A stretch of DNA of 64,000 nucleotides from Mesorhizobium sp. NFR06 (lineage in GTDB: Bacteria > Pseudomonadota > Alphaproteobacteria > Rhizobiales > Rhizobiaceae). The stretch's first letter is position 1; each line of letters starts with the position of its first letter. A model generated the notes under the pieces. That model was not told the DNA's origin. It did no database searches and worked only from the letters and a program-made list of their open reading frames with translations. The position numbers and the translations under genes are program-made. Positions 8,184 through 17,063 of this stretch are shown here, one piece after another. The stretch lies in contig NZ_FOVT01000013.1 of the NCBI RefSeq assembly GCF_900115245.1, positions 122,134 to 186,133 of the forward strand. Direction: 5' to 3'.

Positions 8184-8705
8184 TCACCCGCCAAAGCTCC
8201 CCAGCGCGCTCGGCTGCATGTAGTTTCGCCCGACATAGAGCAGTGCCGCCTCGTCGCTGCCATGGCGGATGTCGACGACGCGACCGAACATCACATTGTG
8301 CGTGCCGACCTTGTTCACCGCGCCGATCTCGCAATCGAAGCTGACGATGGCGTCGAGCAGCGCCGGCATGCCGGATGGCATGGTCTGCCATCGCGCGGCA
8401 TTGTAGCGTTCGGCCATGTCGCGGATCGCGCCGGCGAATTTCGCCGCCAGATGCATATGCGACTGGGTGAGCACATTGACGCAGAAGCGCTGGTTGGCGA
8501 GGAACATGCCGGTCTGCGCCGAACGCTCGTTCATGCACACCAGCAGCGTCGGCGGATCGTCGGAAACGCTGCACATGGCGGTCGCGGTGAAGCCGCCGCG
8601 TCCCGCCGGGCCGTCGGTGGTGACGATGTTGACCGGCGCGCAGACCCGCGCCATGGCCTCGCGGAATTCCAGCCTCGCGACTTGTGCCGTCATGGCCGCT
8701 TCCAT
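8184..8705 (-). CDS. hpaC: Flavin reductase component HpaC of 4-hydroxyphenylacetate 3-monooxygenase
   Basis: 173-residue NADH:flavin oxidoreductase of the HpaC/flavin-reductase-like split-barrel family. It hands reduced FAD to HpaB. Visible family features are the N-terminal CAPVNIVTTDGPAGRGGFTAT block, SDDPPTLLVCMN and the conserved GTHNVMFGRVVDI strand pair. GGAGG lies eight bases before the ATG at 8705. It starts 12 bases after hpaB, so the two-component monooxygenase is one transcript. Confidence 0.9.
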   Translation of the reverse strand: MEAAMTAQVARLEFREAMARVCAPVNIVTTDGPAGRGGFTATAMCSVSDDPPTLLVCMNERSAQTGMFLANQRFCVNVLTQSHMHLAAKFAGAIRDMAERYNAARWQTMPSGMPALLDAIVSFDCEIGAVNKVGTHNVMFGRVVDIRHGSDEAALLYVGRNYMQPSALGSFGG

Positions 8706-8717
8706 CGCCGGCCTCCG

Positions 8718-10262
8718 TCACTTGGTCTGGGCCGCAAGCGGCGGCAGCCAGGTGTCGCCGGTCCAGCCCTTCTCGTCATAGTCGGCCATGCATTGGTCGA
8801 CCAACTCCTCCATCTGCTTCAGCCGGCCGCCGCGCTCGGCGCCCTTCAGCACCTGCAGCCGCACCTCTTCCGGCGCCCCGGCGTAGTTGAGCTCGTAGAG
8901 CGCATGGCGTCCGCCGAACTCGGTGCCGGTCGCATCCCACAGCAGCTTCATGATCTTGATGCGCTCGACATGGCCCATGTCGTTCGAGCCGCGCACATAT
9001 TGCGCAAGGTAGCGGTCGATCTCCGGATTGTCGAAATCCTTGGCCGAGGAGGGGAGATAGATCAGCCCCGAGGCGACCACACGTCGCACCGTGTCGATGA
9101 CGCGCGGATAGGCCTCCGACATGAAGGTGCGATAGGCGAGCGCCGCCTCGAGGTTGGGCAGCACCGCGCCGTTCGCCCAAGGGATCGGATTGTGTGCCAT
9201 CGCATTGGAAAAGCCCCAGAACATGTGGCGCAGCGCAATCACCTCGCCGAGCGCTGCCTGGTTGCCGCGGAACGCGTCGCCGCCTGTCGCGCGCAATGCC
9301 TTGGCGAGCAGGCCGGCGAGGAAGTCGAGCTTGACGGCAAAGCGCGTGCAGCCCTGGAAGCAATAGCCATGCATGAATCCGGATGCCGGGTGGAAGGACA
9401 GGATTTTTTGCGCGTCGCGCAGCACCAGCACGTCGTCCCAGGGGACGAAGACGTTGTCGAGCACCAGGATCGCGTCGTTCTCGTCGAAGCGCGACGACAG
9501 CGGATAGTCGAAGGGGTGGCCGACGGTGTTCGCCGTCTGCTCGTAGGAGACGCGGCAGAACATCTTAATCCCCGGCGCGTTCATCGGCACGATGAACATC
9601 ACCGACAGCGACGGATCCTCGGTGACCGTCGCCGAACTCTGCGCCAGGAAATTATAGTGGGTGAGCGCCGACGACGTCGCCACCACCTTGGCGCCCGACA
9701 CCCAGATGCCGGCCTCGTTCTCCTTGGTGATGTGCACGAATACGTCCTTCACCTGCTCGGCCGGTTTATGTCGGTCGATCGGCGGATTGACGATGGCGTG
9801 GTTCATGAACAGGACCGCTTCCTGGGCGCGTTTGTGCCATGCGCGGGCATTGTCCTTGAACGGCCCGTACCATTCGGCGTTGGCGCCGAGCGTGTTCATC
9901 AGCGCAGCCTTGTAGTCGGCGGTGCGGCCCATCCAGCCATAGGTCATGCGCGCCCAGTGCGCGATCGCGCTTTGCTGCAGGGCAAGCTCGGCGGCGGAAT
10001 GGGCAACGCGGAAATATTTGTGGGTGTAGCCGTCCGAGCCGGTATCCGTGGGCGCGGTCAGGACCGCTTGCTGCGCGGGATCATGCAGCGCGTCATAGAG
10101 GCGAGCCAACGAACGCACCGAATTGCGCATCGCCGGATGGCTGGTGACGTCGGCCACCCGCTCGCCATTGATATAGACCTCGCGCCCGTCGCGCAGGCTC
10201 GCCAGATACTCGGCGCCCGTGAACGGCCGCGACTTGTCGGCCCGGAATTCTTCCGATCGCAT
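8718..10262 (-). CDS. hpaB: 4-hydroxyphenylacetate 3-monooxygenase oxygenase component HpaB
   Basis: 514-residue FADH2-dependent hydroxylase that converts 4-hydroxyphenylacetate to homoprotocatechuate, the entry step of the pathway. The N-terminus MRSEEFRA...RPFTGAEYL aligns with HpaB starts, and ALHDPAQQ, VGHPFDYPLSSRFDEND and the C-terminal GRHALYELNYAG block are diagnostic. Two adjacent ATGs exist (10265 and 10262). The second is preferred because GGGAGG is six bases away and it matches the family length. It is divergent from hpaA across about 95 bases, the expected control region for HPA induction. Confidence 0.93.
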   Translation of the reverse strand: MRSEEFRADKSRPFTGAEYLASLRDGREVYINGERVADVTSHPAMRNSVRSLARLYDALHDPAQQAVLTAPTDTGSDGYTHKYFRVAHSAAELALQQSAIAHWARMTYGWMGRTADYKAALMNTLGANAEWYGPFKDNARAWHKRAQEAVLFMNHAIVNPPIDRHKPAEQVKDVFVHITKENEAGIWVSGAKVVATSSALTHYNFLAQSSATVTEDPSLSVMFIVPMNAPGIKMFCRVSYEQTANTVGHPFDYPLSSRFDENDAILVLDNVFVPWDDVLVLRDAQKILSFHPASGFMHGYCFQGCTRFAVKLDFLAGLLAKALRATGGDAFRGNQAALGEVIALRHMFWGFSNAMAHNPIPWANGAVLPNLEAALAYRTFMSEAYPRVIDTVRRVVASGLIYLPSSAKDFDNPEIDRYLAQYVRGSNDMGHVERIKIMKLLWDATGTEFGGRHALYELNYAGAPEEVRLQVLKGAERGGRLKQMEELVDQCMADYDEKGWTGDTWLPPLAAQTK

Positions 10263-10356
10263 CATGATCCTCCCTTGATTAGTCGACAGTAGCCGCAAGC
10301 GATGCAATGGTTTATGGACGAAAGCGCAAAACCGCTTGGACTTTTTCGGGCGACTT

Positions 10357-11223
10357 ATGAGCCAGACCACTATTCCGGAGTACTTCGTCTATGGCGAACC
10401 GGCGCGGGCGCTCGACGTCGGTTTCCTGCATGTCGAGACCGTGCAGGCCCGCGCTTCTGTGCATCGAGGCCAGGTTCTGGCGCACAAACACCCGCAAATG
10501 GCGCAGATCACCCTCTGGACGAGCGGACAGGGCATCTACCGGATTGAAGACGGGACCTGGAGTTTTTCGGCGCCGACGGCGAGCTTCATGCCGAGCGGCG
10601 TGGTGCATGGGTTCGACATCGAGCCGGGCACCGACGCCATCGTCGTCTCGGTCGCGGATGCGGCGCTCGCGGTGATCGCGGACCATTCGGCGCTGCCTCT
10701 CGACCAGCCCGTCTTCGTTACCGGGCGAGGCGACGCGGCGCTCTGGCAAAGGCTGGGCGACACGGTCAGGATGATCCAGGCCGAATATGCCGAGGCGCAA
10801 TCTGGCGCGGAAAAAATACTGCCGCCGCTGATCGCGGTGGCATTGTCGCACATCGCCCGGCTCGACGCGCAATCGCATGCGGTCACGGTGCCGGTGGCCG
10901 TGGCGCTGGGCGGCCGGCTGAAGCGACTCATCGATCGCCACTTCCGCGACGACTGGCCGGTCGAACGCTATGCCGGGGAGCTCGGCACCACCAGGCATCT
11001 GCTCGACAAGGCAGCGCATCAGGTGCTGGGCTGCGGTGTGCGCCAAGCCGTTGGCGAACGGCGTCTGGTCGAGGCCAAGCGCCTGCTGCTCTTCACCATA
11101 CGCCCGGTCGAGGACATCGCCTACGAGACCGGCTTCAACGACCCCGCCTATTTCTCGCGGTTCTTCCGACAGGCCGTTGGCCTGTCGCCGGCGGCATGGC
11201 GGAAAGAGAGGCTGGCAGTGTAG
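10357..11223 (+). CDS. hpaA: AraC-family activator HpaA of hpaBC
   Basis: 288 residues: an N-terminal cupin sensor (about 40-130, with HKHPQMAQITLW) and a C-terminal double helix-turn-helix (about 190-288, ending in the AraC signature around FNDPAYFSRFFRQAVGLSPAAWR). It matches HpaA-type activators, which sense 4-hydroxyphenylacetate and switch on hpaBC. The ATG at 10357 is used; upstream TTG is possible but no better supported, and the Shine-Dalgarno match is weak. The stop codon lies inside the following hairpin. Confidence 0.85.
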   Translation: MSQTTIPEYFVYGEPARALDVGFLHVETVQARASVHRGQVLAHKHPQMAQITLWTSGQGIYRIEDGTWSFSAPTASFMPSGVVHGFDIEPGTDAIVVSVADAALAVIADHSALPLDQPVFVTGRGDAALWQRLGDTVRMIQAEYAEAQSGAEKILPPLIAVALSHIARLDAQSHAVTVPVAVALGGRLKRLIDRHFRDDWPVERYAGELGTTRHLLDKAAHQVLGCGVRQAVGERRLVEAKRLLLFTIRPVEDIAYETGFNDPAYFSRFFRQAVGLSPAAWRKERLAV

Positions 11224-11266
11224 GCAGTAGGCATTGCCTTCTATGCCCTCTATTGCCTACTGCCTA
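11221..11266. terminator. Inverted repeat between convergent hpaA and aminotransferase genes
   Basis: TAGGCAGTAGGCA (11221-11233) pairs with TGCCTACTGCCTA (11254-11266), a 13-bp perfect stem with a 20-base loop. The hpaA stop codon is the first three bases of the stem. There is no U-tract, so termination is inferred only from the tail-to-tail position. A further TTGCCTA copy follows at 11274, suggesting a repeat-derived element. Confidence 0.5.
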
Positions 11267-11277
11267 AGCCCTATTGC

Positions 11278-12636
11278 CTAGGCTGCGGCAGCAGCCGCCA
11301 ACCCCGCATGCAGCCCCTCCGCAATCCTCGCCACGTCGGCGGACGAGATCACCAGCGGCGGCGACAGGATGATGTTGTTGCCGGAGACGCGCAGCATGAC
11401 GCCGGCGCCGTAGGCTCCCTCCGCGACCACGGCCATCGTCTTCTTGTCGACCGGCTTCTTGGTGGCGCGGTCCGAGACCAGCTCGAGCGCAGCCATCAGC
11501 CCCTGATAGCGGACATCGCCGACCAGCTGGTGCTTCGCCTTCAGAGCCTCCAGCGCCTTGCCGAGCTCGACGCCGCGCGCGGCGGCGTTCTCGTTGACGG
11601 CAAGCCGTTTCGTCTCGGCCAGGGTCGCCAGACCGGCCGCGCAGCCGACGGGATGGCCGGAATAGGTATAGCCGTGGCCGATTGAGCCGAAGCTCGTCTT
11701 GTCGGCCTCGAAAACGTCGGCGACCTTGGCGCCGATCAACGTCGCGCCGAGCGGGAAATAGCCCGATGTGATCGCCTTGGCGACGGTCATGAAATCCGGC
11801 CTAGTGTTGGAGAGCCGCGACCCCGACCAGGCGCCGGTGCGGCCGAAGCCGGTCACCACCTCGTCGGCGATCAGGAGGATGTCGTGGCGGTCGCAGATCG
11901 CCCGCACCATCGGCATGAAGCTCTCATGCGGGACGATGACGCCGCCGGCGCCGAGCACCGGCTCCATGATGAAGGCGGCGATCGTGTCGGCGCCCTGGAA
12001 GGCGATCTCTTCCTCGATCGCTCGCGCGCAGAGTTTCGCGAGCTGCGCCGGATCGGTCTCGTCGAACGGATTGCGGTAGGTCCACGGCGCCGGGGTATGG
12101 AACACGCCGGGCAAAAGCGGCTCGTAGTTGCGCCGGAAATTGGCGTTGCCGTTGACCGAGGCGCCGCCGAAATGCGTGCCGTGATAACCCTTCTTCAGCG
12201 CCAGGAATTTCGTCCGGTCGCCCTGGCCGCGGATCTTCCAGTATTGCCGCGCAAGCCTGAGCGCCGTCTCGACCGAGTCCGATCCGCCCGAGGTGAAAAA
12301 GACGCGCACCATGCCCTCCGGCGCGAACCATTCGGTAAGTTCGTAGGCAAGCTCGATCGACGGTCCGGTCGAGGTGCCGCGAAAGCCGGAATAATAGGGC
12401 AGGGCGTCGAGTTGCGCGGCCATCGCCTTCTTGATCGGGTCGCAGCTGTAGCCGAGGTTGACGTTCCACAAGCCCCCGACGGCATCGAGCACGGTGCGGC
12501 CTTCGGCATCGGTGACCGAGACGCCTTCGCCCTTCATGATGATCTTTGGCGGCGTCGTCCGCATCTCAGCCGGATGCGCCATCGGATGCCAGATCGGCTT
12601 GGCGTTGTTTTCGGTGAGGAAATTGATGTCACGCAT
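11278..12636 (-). CDS. Class III pyridoxal-phosphate aminotransferase (omega-amino acid type)
   Basis: 452 residues, fold type I. The PLP-phosphate loop is TSGGSDSVETA (115-125), D258 contacts the pyridine nitrogen (IADEVVTGFGRTG) and K287 is the Schiff-base lysine (VAKAITSGY). Overall it resembles beta-alanine/omega-amino acid:pyruvate aminotransferases. It is the last gene of an operon with IclR, Tm-1-like and HAD genes and starts 24 bases after the HAD stop with GGAG upstream. With the nearby APC permease and aldehyde dehydrogenase this points to uptake and deamination of an amine or non-standard amino acid. The substrate is not determinable from sequence. Confidence 0.85.
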   Translation of the reverse strand: MRDINFLTENNAKPIWHPMAHPAEMRTTPPKIIMKGEGVSVTDAEGRTVLDAVGGLWNVNLGYSCDPIKKAMAAQLDALPYYSGFRGTSTGPSIELAYELTEWFAPEGMVRVFFTSGGSDSVETALRLARQYWKIRGQGDRTKFLALKKGYHGTHFGGASVNGNANFRRNYEPLLPGVFHTPAPWTYRNPFDETDPAQLAKLCARAIEEEIAFQGADTIAAFIMEPVLGAGGVIVPHESFMPMVRAICDRHDILLIADEVVTGFGRTGAWSGSRLSNTRPDFMTVAKAITSGYFPLGATLIGAKVADVFEADKTSFGSIGHGYTYSGHPVGCAAGLATLAETKRLAVNENAAARGVELGKALEALKAKHQLVGDVRYQGLMAALELVSDRATKKPVDKKTMAVVAEGAYGAGVMLRVSGNNIILSPPLVISSADVARIAEGLHAGLAAAAAA

Positions 12637-12660
12637 CGCGAGGGGCTCCGGTTTTTCCGA

Positions 12661-13326
12661 TTAGGAGAGCGTCAGGCCGAAAGCGCCGAGCGCCTCGGCA
12701 TAGCTGTGCGCCGGTCGGGCGACGTCGAAATGAACGGTGCGCATGCCGGCGGCGACCGCGCCGTCGACATTGCGCTTCTGGTCGTCGACGAAGATGCAGG
12801 CCGAGAGCGGCAATTCCAACGCCTCGCCGACCATTGCATAGGCGCGAAGGGCTGGCTTGAGGACCTTGGTATAGGTCGCGTCGACGATCGTCTCGAACAG
12901 CGCAAGCAGCGGCAGCCGCTCGCGAAAGGACTTGCCGTAGAACAGGTCGAGTTCGTTGGAGAGGATGGCGAGCCTGACGCCCGCCTCATGCGCGATGCGG
13001 ATTGCCCGCTCGGCCTCGGGCCGCACCACCGCCTGCGGGTCGGCGCCGCGCGCCCGTTGCACGAAAGTCGACATGTCCCGCCAGTCCTCGCCGACCAACC
13101 GGCCGACCTCGCGCGTGCGTGTCCTCCAGTAGTCGCGCTCGCTGATCTCGTCGGCTTGCATGGAGCGCCATAGTGGATCCGAGGCCGGGTCGAACGGCCC
13201 GCGCCAGTCGAGCGTGCCGGGCTCGAGCCCGAGCGCGCGCTCGGTCAGCGCATGCGTCTCGAACAGCGTGCGGGTGACGACGCCGCCGAAGTCGAGCACC
13301 AGCGCCTGCGGCCTCGCGCTGCTCAT
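12661..13326 (-). CDS. HAD-superfamily hydrolase, subfamily IA
   Basis: 221 residues. Motif I is LVLDFGGVV, giving the nucleophilic aspartate D12. The usual second aspartate is replaced by glycine, as in the DFGGV group of HAD-IA proteins. Motif II is ILSN (about 122), motif III the lysine of VLKPALRAY, and motif IV IFVDDQKRNVDGA. It overlaps the Tm-1-like gene by four bases (ATGA), so translation is coupled. It could dephosphorylate a pathway intermediate or do metabolite repair; the loss of the second Asp leaves phosphatase activity uncertain. Confidence 0.8.
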   Translation of the reverse strand: MSSARPQALVLDFGGVVTRTLFETHALTERALGLEPGTLDWRGPFDPASDPLWRSMQADEISERDYWRTRTREVGRLVGEDWRDMSTFVQRARGADPQAVVRPEAERAIRIAHEAGVRLAILSNELDLFYGKSFRERLPLLALFETIVDATYTKVLKPALRAYAMVGEALELPLSACIFVDDQKRNVDGAVAAGMRTVHFDVARPAHSYAEALGAFGLTLS

Positions 13327-14585
13327 GCCACGCGCCTGCCGGCCGAAACGCCGGGCGGAACGATGCCTTCGGCCACCCAGCGATCGAAGATCTCCAGCGC
13401 CTTCGCGCTGAAGGCGGCGTCATTGATGTGGGCGGCGATCTCGTGCAGTTCGGCATTGGCGGGCACGCTCAAACGCATCTGTTCGACAAAGGCCGACAGC
13501 GCCTCCGGTTCGTAGAGCGGCTCGCCTTCCTGGTCCCATTGCTGGATGCCGCCGGCGGGCAGGATGAAGGCGGTCGGCCCCGTCGCCGCCGCAAGCTTGT
13601 CGCCGATGGCGCGTGCGATCTCCTGGCGTGTCGCGGCGTCCGAGGTGACCGAGGCGAGCAGTCGGTTATGCGCGTGGTAGGGGCGCTCGGTGAAGCGGGA
13701 AGGGACAGCCTGCCAGGTCGGGAAATCCACCATATCGATGGCGCCGGGCGCGATGATTTGCGGGATGCCTTGCCGCCCGGCATTCTCGAGCCGGTCGGCC
13801 CCGGAGTTGACCACCGAACCGGTGAGCTGGTTGGCAAGCTCCTGCAGGCTGAAGTCGAGCACCGCGACGAAGCCCTTCTGCGCCGCGATCGCCTCCAGCG
13901 CGCGTCCACCCATGCCGGTGGTGTGGAAGACGATCACCTCATAGCCACGCTTTTCCAGCTCCGGCTTCAGCGTCACCATATATTGCAGGCAGCTTTTTCC
14001 GAGCGAGCTCATGCCGATCTTCGGCCGCGAGGCATCGGGTTTGACAACGGCCTGCGCCGCGCCGACCACCGCGCCGCTGGCCTGCGACAGCACCGCCTTG
14101 CAGGCGCTGTTGAGGCCATAGAGGCCGCCCGCCCACAGGATCATCATCAGGTCGGTGGCGATCCGCTCCGGCGGCACGAGATGCGAATAGGCGATCGTCG
14201 AGACGACGAATTTCGGCACGCCGAGCGGCAGCGCCAGGGCCACGTCGAGCGCAAGGTCTGTGCCCATCGAGCCGCCGAGCGCTATGAAGCCGTCGATCTC
14301 GCCCTTGTCATAGAGCGCGCGCGCCAGCCGAGAGGCGCCGAGCGCCATCAGCGTCATCGCGGTGTTCTCATCGCCGCTGGCGGTGATCGCCTCGATCGTC
14401 GTGTCGGCCGCGCGCGCTACGGCATGCCGGTCGTGCTCCGGCCTGTAGGGCGGATCGCCAAGCACGCTGACGTCCATCATCACCGCGACGCCGCCGACGG
14501 CCTCGATGCGCTCGCGCATGAACAAAAGCTCGTCGGCCTTGGTGTCGCCGGTGCCGATAACCAGGATTCGGCGTTTCTCCTCCAC
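13323..14585 (-). CDS. Tm-1-like ATP-binding (UPF0261) protein
   Basis: 420 residues of the Tm-1/UPF0261 family, whose plant member binds a viral replication protein and whose bacterial role is largely unknown. Characteristic blocks are VIGTGDTKADELLFM at the N-terminus, IALGGSMGTDLALDVA, GMSSLGKSCLQ and FHTTGMGGRALE. The GTG start has GGGGAGATT upstream. The operon with an aminotransferase and HAD enzyme, and control by an IclR protein, suggest a catabolic enzyme or chaperone for the same substrate. In many genomes it pairs with a TIM-barrel 'phosphoenolpyruvate hydrolase-like' partner, which is absent here. Confidence 0.85.
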   Translation of the reverse strand: MEEKRRILVIGTGDTKADELLFMRERIEAVGGVAVMMDVSVLGDPPYRPEHDRHAVARAADTTIEAITASGDENTAMTLMALGASRLARALYDKGEIDGFIALGGSMGTDLALDVALALPLGVPKFVVSTIAYSHLVPPERIATDLMMILWAGGLYGLNSACKAVLSQASGAVVGAAQAVVKPDASRPKIGMSSLGKSCLQYMVTLKPELEKRGYEVIVFHTTGMGGRALEAIAAQKGFVAVLDFSLQELANQLTGSVVNSGADRLENAGRQGIPQIIAPGAIDMVDFPTWQAVPSRFTERPYHAHNRLLASVTSDAATRQEIARAIGDKLAAATGPTAFILPAGGIQQWDQEGEPLYEPEALSAFVEQMRLSVPANAELHEIAAHINDAAFSAKALEIFDRWVAEGIVPPGVSAGRRVA

Positions 14586-14615
14586 GTCAATCTCCCCGCA
14601 ATTTTGTCGATGGTG

Positions 14616-15386
14616 TCATGCGCGTTTGCGGCCCGGCACGCCGTTCGGTCCGAAAAGCCGTTCGGTGATGTCGCGCGCCGCCGCCGCGACGCTGGCGCCG
14701 TGGCGTTCGATGTCGCCCTTGCGGATGCGCACCTGGGGTGCAGCAACTGCGATGGTGCCGATGGCGAAGCCGTCGGCGCCGAGGATTGGGGCGGCGACGC
14801 TGAGCACGCCTTCCTCATAGCCCTGGGAGCCGGTCGAATGACCCCGGGCGCGGGCAGCCGCAATACGATCGGCGAGTGTCTGCACGTCGCCGATCGTAAA
14901 GCGTGTGAATGCCGGCAGCGGCCCGGCGACAATGCCTTCGCGGATGCGCTCTTCGGCAAAAGCCAGGAAGGCGATGCCCGACGCGGTCGCATGCATCGGC
15001 AGCACCTCGCCAAGCCGCACGCTGACACGGTTGGCCTTGGCCGATTCAATGACTTGAACGGTGATCAGGCCGCGCTTCGAATATTCCGAAAGATGCACGG
15101 TCTCGCCGGTCTCTGCCGCCAACTGCTCGACCACGGGTACCGCCACGCGCAGGAACGGAAACTGCGCATCGCGCATCAGTGCCAGCCGCGTCAGGCCGGC
15201 GCCAAGCCGATAGAGGCGCGTCGTCTCGTCCTGGTCGACCAGCCCTTGCGCAATGAGCGAAACCAGCAGCCGGCGTGTCGTCGCCTTGTCGAAGCCGGCG
15301 GCCTTGGCAAGGTCGGCAAGCGCCGCTTCGGGCGCGCCGCTGCCCAGCATCTCCAGCAGCGAAATGGCTTTGGCCACCGTGCTCAT
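14616..15386 (-). CDS. IclR-family transcriptional regulator (paralogue 1)
   Basis: 256 residues: N-terminal winged helix (about 1-65, LADLAKAAGFDKATTRRLL) and C-terminal IclR effector domain (about 75-245, with GETVHLSEYS, PMHATASGIAFLAF, SQGYEEGVLSVAAPI). It is clearly paralogous to the regulator at 30072-30818, which shares MSTV-KA-SLLE, YRLGAGL, SAKANRV and QGYEEGV blocks. AGGAGG precedes the ATG. It leads a four-gene operon and diverges from an APC permease. A shared operator-like motif sits 21 bases upstream, suggesting autoregulation. Confidence 0.88.
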   Translation of the reverse strand: MSTVAKAISLLEMLGSGAPEAALADLAKAAGFDKATTRRLLVSLIAQGLVDQDETTRLYRLGAGLTRLALMRDAQFPFLRVAVPVVEQLAAETGETVHLSEYSKRGLITVQVIESAKANRVSVRLGEVLPMHATASGIAFLAFAEERIREGIVAGPLPAFTRFTIGDVQTLADRIAAARARGHSTGSQGYEEGVLSVAAPILGADGFAIGTIAVAAPQVRIRKGDIERHGASVAAAARDITERLFGPNGVPGRKRA

Positions 15387-15407
15387 CGCTTGTCGGATCC
15401 TCCTCAT

Positions 15408-15435
15408 ATACTTAACGTGCGAATTAACTTGACAG
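15408..15435 (-). promoter_or_regulatory. Operator-like motif upstream of IclR paralogue 1
   Basis: This 28-base stretch is 23/28 identical to 30834-30861 upstream of the other IclR gene. Its 12-bp core TTAACGTGCGAA (15412-15423) also matches the hpaF site at 7586-7597. It lies 21 bases before the IclR start and between that gene and the divergent APC permease, so one protein could govern both directions. No convincing -10 at 17 bases from the TTGACA inside it was found. Confidence 0.55.
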
Positions 15436-15562
15436 CAAGTCGATTCCTTTGCAAGTCTAATATCGAAATGCCGTTGCAAATAGTGAAATGAACATCGGGC
15501 CGCCAGAAGACCCTCGGCATTTCAGGGACACTTGGTTTCCGCAGCGCGGAATGGAGGGAAAA

Positions 15563-17008
15563 ATGACCACTGTCGAAGCCGGTGAAATGAACCGGCTGAG
15601 GAAGAACAGCCTCGGCGTCGGCGCCATCACCTTCATGGTGATTTCGGCGGCCGCACCGCTCACGGCTGTCGCCGGCGGCACGCCGCTCGGCATGCTGATG
15701 GGCAACGGCGCCGGTTTTGCCGGCACATACCTCATCGTGACGCTCTTGCTGCTTCTGTTCGCGGTTGGCTATGTCGCCATGTCGCGTCATATCGGCAACG
15801 CCGGCGCCTTCTACGCCTATGCCGCGCGCGGCCTTGGCGGCCTTTCCGGCGGCGCTGTCGCGTTGATCGCGATCCTCTCCTACAATGCCATGCAGATCGG
15901 TGTCATGGGCTTGTTGGGCGCCGCTACCTCCGGCCTATTCGCCGGCTGGGGCATTAATCTGCCATGGTGGGTGTGGAGCTTCATCGCCATCGCCATCGTC
16001 GCCGTGCTCGGCTACCGACAGGTCGACCTGTCGGCCAAGATCCTGACCGTGCTGGTCCTCGCCGAATATGTCGTGGTGCTGATCCTCGACCTCGCCATCT
16101 TCAAAACCGGTGGCGACAGCGGCCTGTCGGGCGCGCCTTTCAGCTGGAGCCAGATCAGCAGCGGCGCGCCGGCCATCGCGATCCTGTTCTGCTTTGCCGC
16201 CTTCATCGGCTTCGAGGCGACGACGATCTATGCCGAGGAGGCGCGCGATCCCAAGGTGACCATTCCGCGCGCGACCTATTTCTCGGTCATCCTGATCGGC
16301 CTGTTCTATATGGTCACCGCCTGGCTGATGGCGGTCGGCACGGGCGTCGACAAGCTCTTGCCGGCGCTGCAGGCGCTGCAGGATCCGACCACCTTCCTGT
16401 TCGGCATGTCGGACCGCTACGCCGGAACGCTGCTTACGCACGCCATGAGCATCCTATTTGTGTCGAGCCTCTTCGCCGGCGTGCTGGCGTTCCACAACGC
16501 GGTCGCGCGCTACATCTATGTCGCCGGCCGCGAGAAGCTTTTGCCGCAGACTATCGGGGTGACTCATTCGGCCCATCAAAGCCCGCATGTCGCCTCGGTG
16601 ATCCAGACCGTGCTTGCGGCCGTCGTCGTCGGGCTCTTCGCGGTACTCGGCCTCGACCCGGTGCTGGCGCTGTTTTCGTGGCTCACCAACGTCGCCACGC
16701 TCGGCGTCATCGTCATGATGGCGGTCGCCTCGCTCGCCGTGGTGATGTACTTCCGCGCCAACCCGTCCAATCAGGAGAATGCGCTGAAAACCACGATCCT
16801 GCCAGGGCTGACCTTTGTCGCCTTCGTCATCATCATCTACCTCATCGTCATCAATTTCGGCAGCCTGTCGGGGGCCGGCGGCTTCCTCGGCGTGTTCCTG
16901 CCGGCACTGGTGCTGGTCGCCGCCGTCGTCGGCCTGCTGCTGGCGGGCGCTTTGAGGGGCCGGGATCCGGCCGCCTTCGAAAGGCTCGGCCAGCCGCTGA
17001 GCGATTGA
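15563..17008 (+). CDS. APC-family amino acid/amine permease
   Basis: 481 residues with about twelve membrane segments, the usual size for amino acid-polyamine-organocation carriers. The first helix holds the conserved GVGAITFMVISAAAPL stretch, and FIGFEATTIYAEEARDPK near residue 210 is the family loop after TM6. Start at 15563 is set by GGAGGGAAA immediately upstream; an earlier in-frame ATG (15488) would add a polar leader. Divergence from the IclR operon suggests it imports the substrate handled by the aminotransferase there. Confidence 0.88.
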   Translation: MTTVEAGEMNRLRKNSLGVGAITFMVISAAAPLTAVAGGTPLGMLMGNGAGFAGTYLIVTLLLLLFAVGYVAMSRHIGNAGAFYAYAARGLGGLSGGAVALIAILSYNAMQIGVMGLLGAATSGLFAGWGINLPWWVWSFIAIAIVAVLGYRQVDLSAKILTVLVLAEYVVVLILDLAIFKTGGDSGLSGAPFSWSQISSGAPAIAILFCFAAFIGFEATTIYAEEARDPKVTIPRATYFSVILIGLFYMVTAWLMAVGTGVDKLLPALQALQDPTTFLFGMSDRYAGTLLTHAMSILFVSSLFAGVLAFHNAVARYIYVAGREKLLPQTIGVTHSAHQSPHVASVIQTVLAAVVVGLFAVLGLDPVLALFSWLTNVATLGVIVMMAVASLAVVMYFRANPSNQENALKTTILPGLTFVAFVIIIYLIVINFGSLSGAGGFLGVFLPALVLVAAVVGLLLAGALRGRDPAAFERLGQPLSD

Positions 17009-17014
17009 AGGCAG

Positions 17015-17040
17015 AAGGGGCGGCGCCCGCGCCGCCCCTT
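17015..17040 (+). terminator. GC-rich hairpin after the APC permease
   Basis: AAGGGGCGGCG pairs with CGCCGCCCCTT across a four-base loop, starting seven bases after the permease stop. Only GTTGG follows, so it may attenuate rather than fully stop transcription into the downstream aldehyde dehydrogenase gene. Confidence 0.6.
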
Positions 17041-17063
17041 GTTGGCGCAACGGGAGCAGCGGC

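Noticed and set aside
8262..10292. 676-codon plus-strand frame opposite hpaC and hpaB
   Set aside because: Both minus-strand genes are confidently identified; the antisense peptide has no recognisable family.
15429..15462. TTGACA plus TAATAT as a promoter for the APC permease
   Set aside because: The two boxes are 23 bases apart, too far for a sigma70 promoter; the TTGACA is part of the motif conserved at the other IclR locus.
13428..15491. 687-codon plus-strand frame opposite the Tm-1-like and IclR genes
   Set aside because: Spans two well-supported minus-strand genes and their gap; composition is that of an antisense shadow and there is no ribosome site.
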